A DNA stretch of 64,000 nt, taken from Lota lota (lineage: Eukaryota > Chordata > Actinopteri > Gadiformes > Lotidae). Below, piece after piece: positions 63,601 to 64,000 of this stretch. A program made the translations under genes and the position numbers. Position 1 is the first letter of the stretch, and every line of letters starts with the position of its first letter. The notes below the pieces were generated by a model. That model did not search any database. It saw nothing but the letters and a program-made list of their open reading frames with translations, and was not told where the DNA came from. The stretch covers positions 3,524,001-3,588,000 of the forward strand of contig JACYXH010000310.1 in the NCBI GenBank assembly GCA_026745465.1. Reading direction: 5' to 3'.

Positions 63601-64000
63601 TGAATAAAGGGAAGTGGATGTCCTCCCGATAGCACCACAAACTAATTATCTCATCAGACACAGGACATCTTCATATTATGTTTCCGGGCAACATAAATAA
63701 TGGATTTTCCACAGTCACCGTCGTCTGTCTTTCTCTCATTTGCTTCAGCAGAAAGGCCACTAATTCACAGGCCAACACGGCCCAGAGACAGAGAAACTAC
63801 CAGACTTGTTGAACACTCGCCAGCCTCAGATTGATATCAAAGCGCTGTTGGCTGACGGTATGTGGATTTATGTCTGTGGCATGGTGGCCGACGCCCAATT
63901 AACATGCGATGCGTTCTGCTAGCCAAGCACTGTTTGCGAATTATGAATAGTTCTGCGTGCGTATCTGCGCAGACTAACAACCTCATTCATTTCTTAAATG
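63601..64000. promoter_or_regulatory. Enhancer-like block, cut by window end
   Basis: Unique sequence with actaattatctcatcag, cataaataatgg, gattgatatcaaagc (TCF/LEF-like atcaaag) and cccaattaacatgcg. No open frame. May continue past the window. Confidence 0.25.

Overview
This window looks like vertebrate, most likely teleost, nuclear DNA. It has no bacterial-style gene packing. It carries very long, nearly pure (CA/TG)n and (CT/GA)n runs, fish-type transposon relics and long stretches with no open frames beyond chance. The relics are a LINE tail ending in an 'aattcaatt' motif, tRNA-derived SINEs and a hAT transposase related to GTF2IRD2. The density of long dinucleotide and poly-C/G runs recalls gadiform fishes such as cod, but that is only a guess. 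No complete host protein gene, rRNA, tRNA, CRISPR array or known miRNA was recognised. I read the window as an intergenic or intronic gene desert.

Layout. 1-6.5 kb: microsatellites, a CpG-richer patch near 5.2-5.4 kb, and a minus-strand LINE 3' fragment at 5608-6299 whose end abuts a 149-bp (CT)n run. 6.5-16 kb: mostly plain non-coding DNA with a 22-bp-stem hairpin (8532-8580), a palindromic nuclear-receptor-type IR1 site (8974-8988) and an old SINE (about 13128-13303). 16-24.5 kb: a CA-rich minisatellite zone, several stretches rich in homeodomain-type TAATTA/TAATTG motifs, a degenerate TCTCTATA tract and more dinucleotide runs. 24.5-36 kb: another SINE tail, a 32-base poly-C run, a 19-20-bp-unit minisatellite near 30 kb, a SINE head near 32.6 kb, a (GA)n run and a GGCTAG minisatellite at 35.4 kb. 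36-49 kb: quiet DNA, long CA/TG runs and the only sizeable coding relic, a hAT transposase pseudogene (44611-45701, minus) broken by about four frameshifts. 49-64 kb: more satellites, a CpG-rich block (about 55.98-56.38 kb) and long AT-rich stretches that resemble developmental regulatory DNA.

Three short plus-strand intervals have plausible splice signals around an open frame: 46396-46547, 53638-53712 and 62586-62721. They are reported as candidate exons only. Such combinations also arise by chance in 64 kb, and their reading phases do not simply join in order.

I did not find a convincing new biological system. The best leads are the candidate exons, three exact TGATTGACAG (PBX-MEIS type) motifs, the isolated hairpins and inverted repeats, and the microsatellite that appears to have grown from a LINE sequence. 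Conservation could not be tested here, so every 'regulatory-looking' entry is an inference from composition and motifs.
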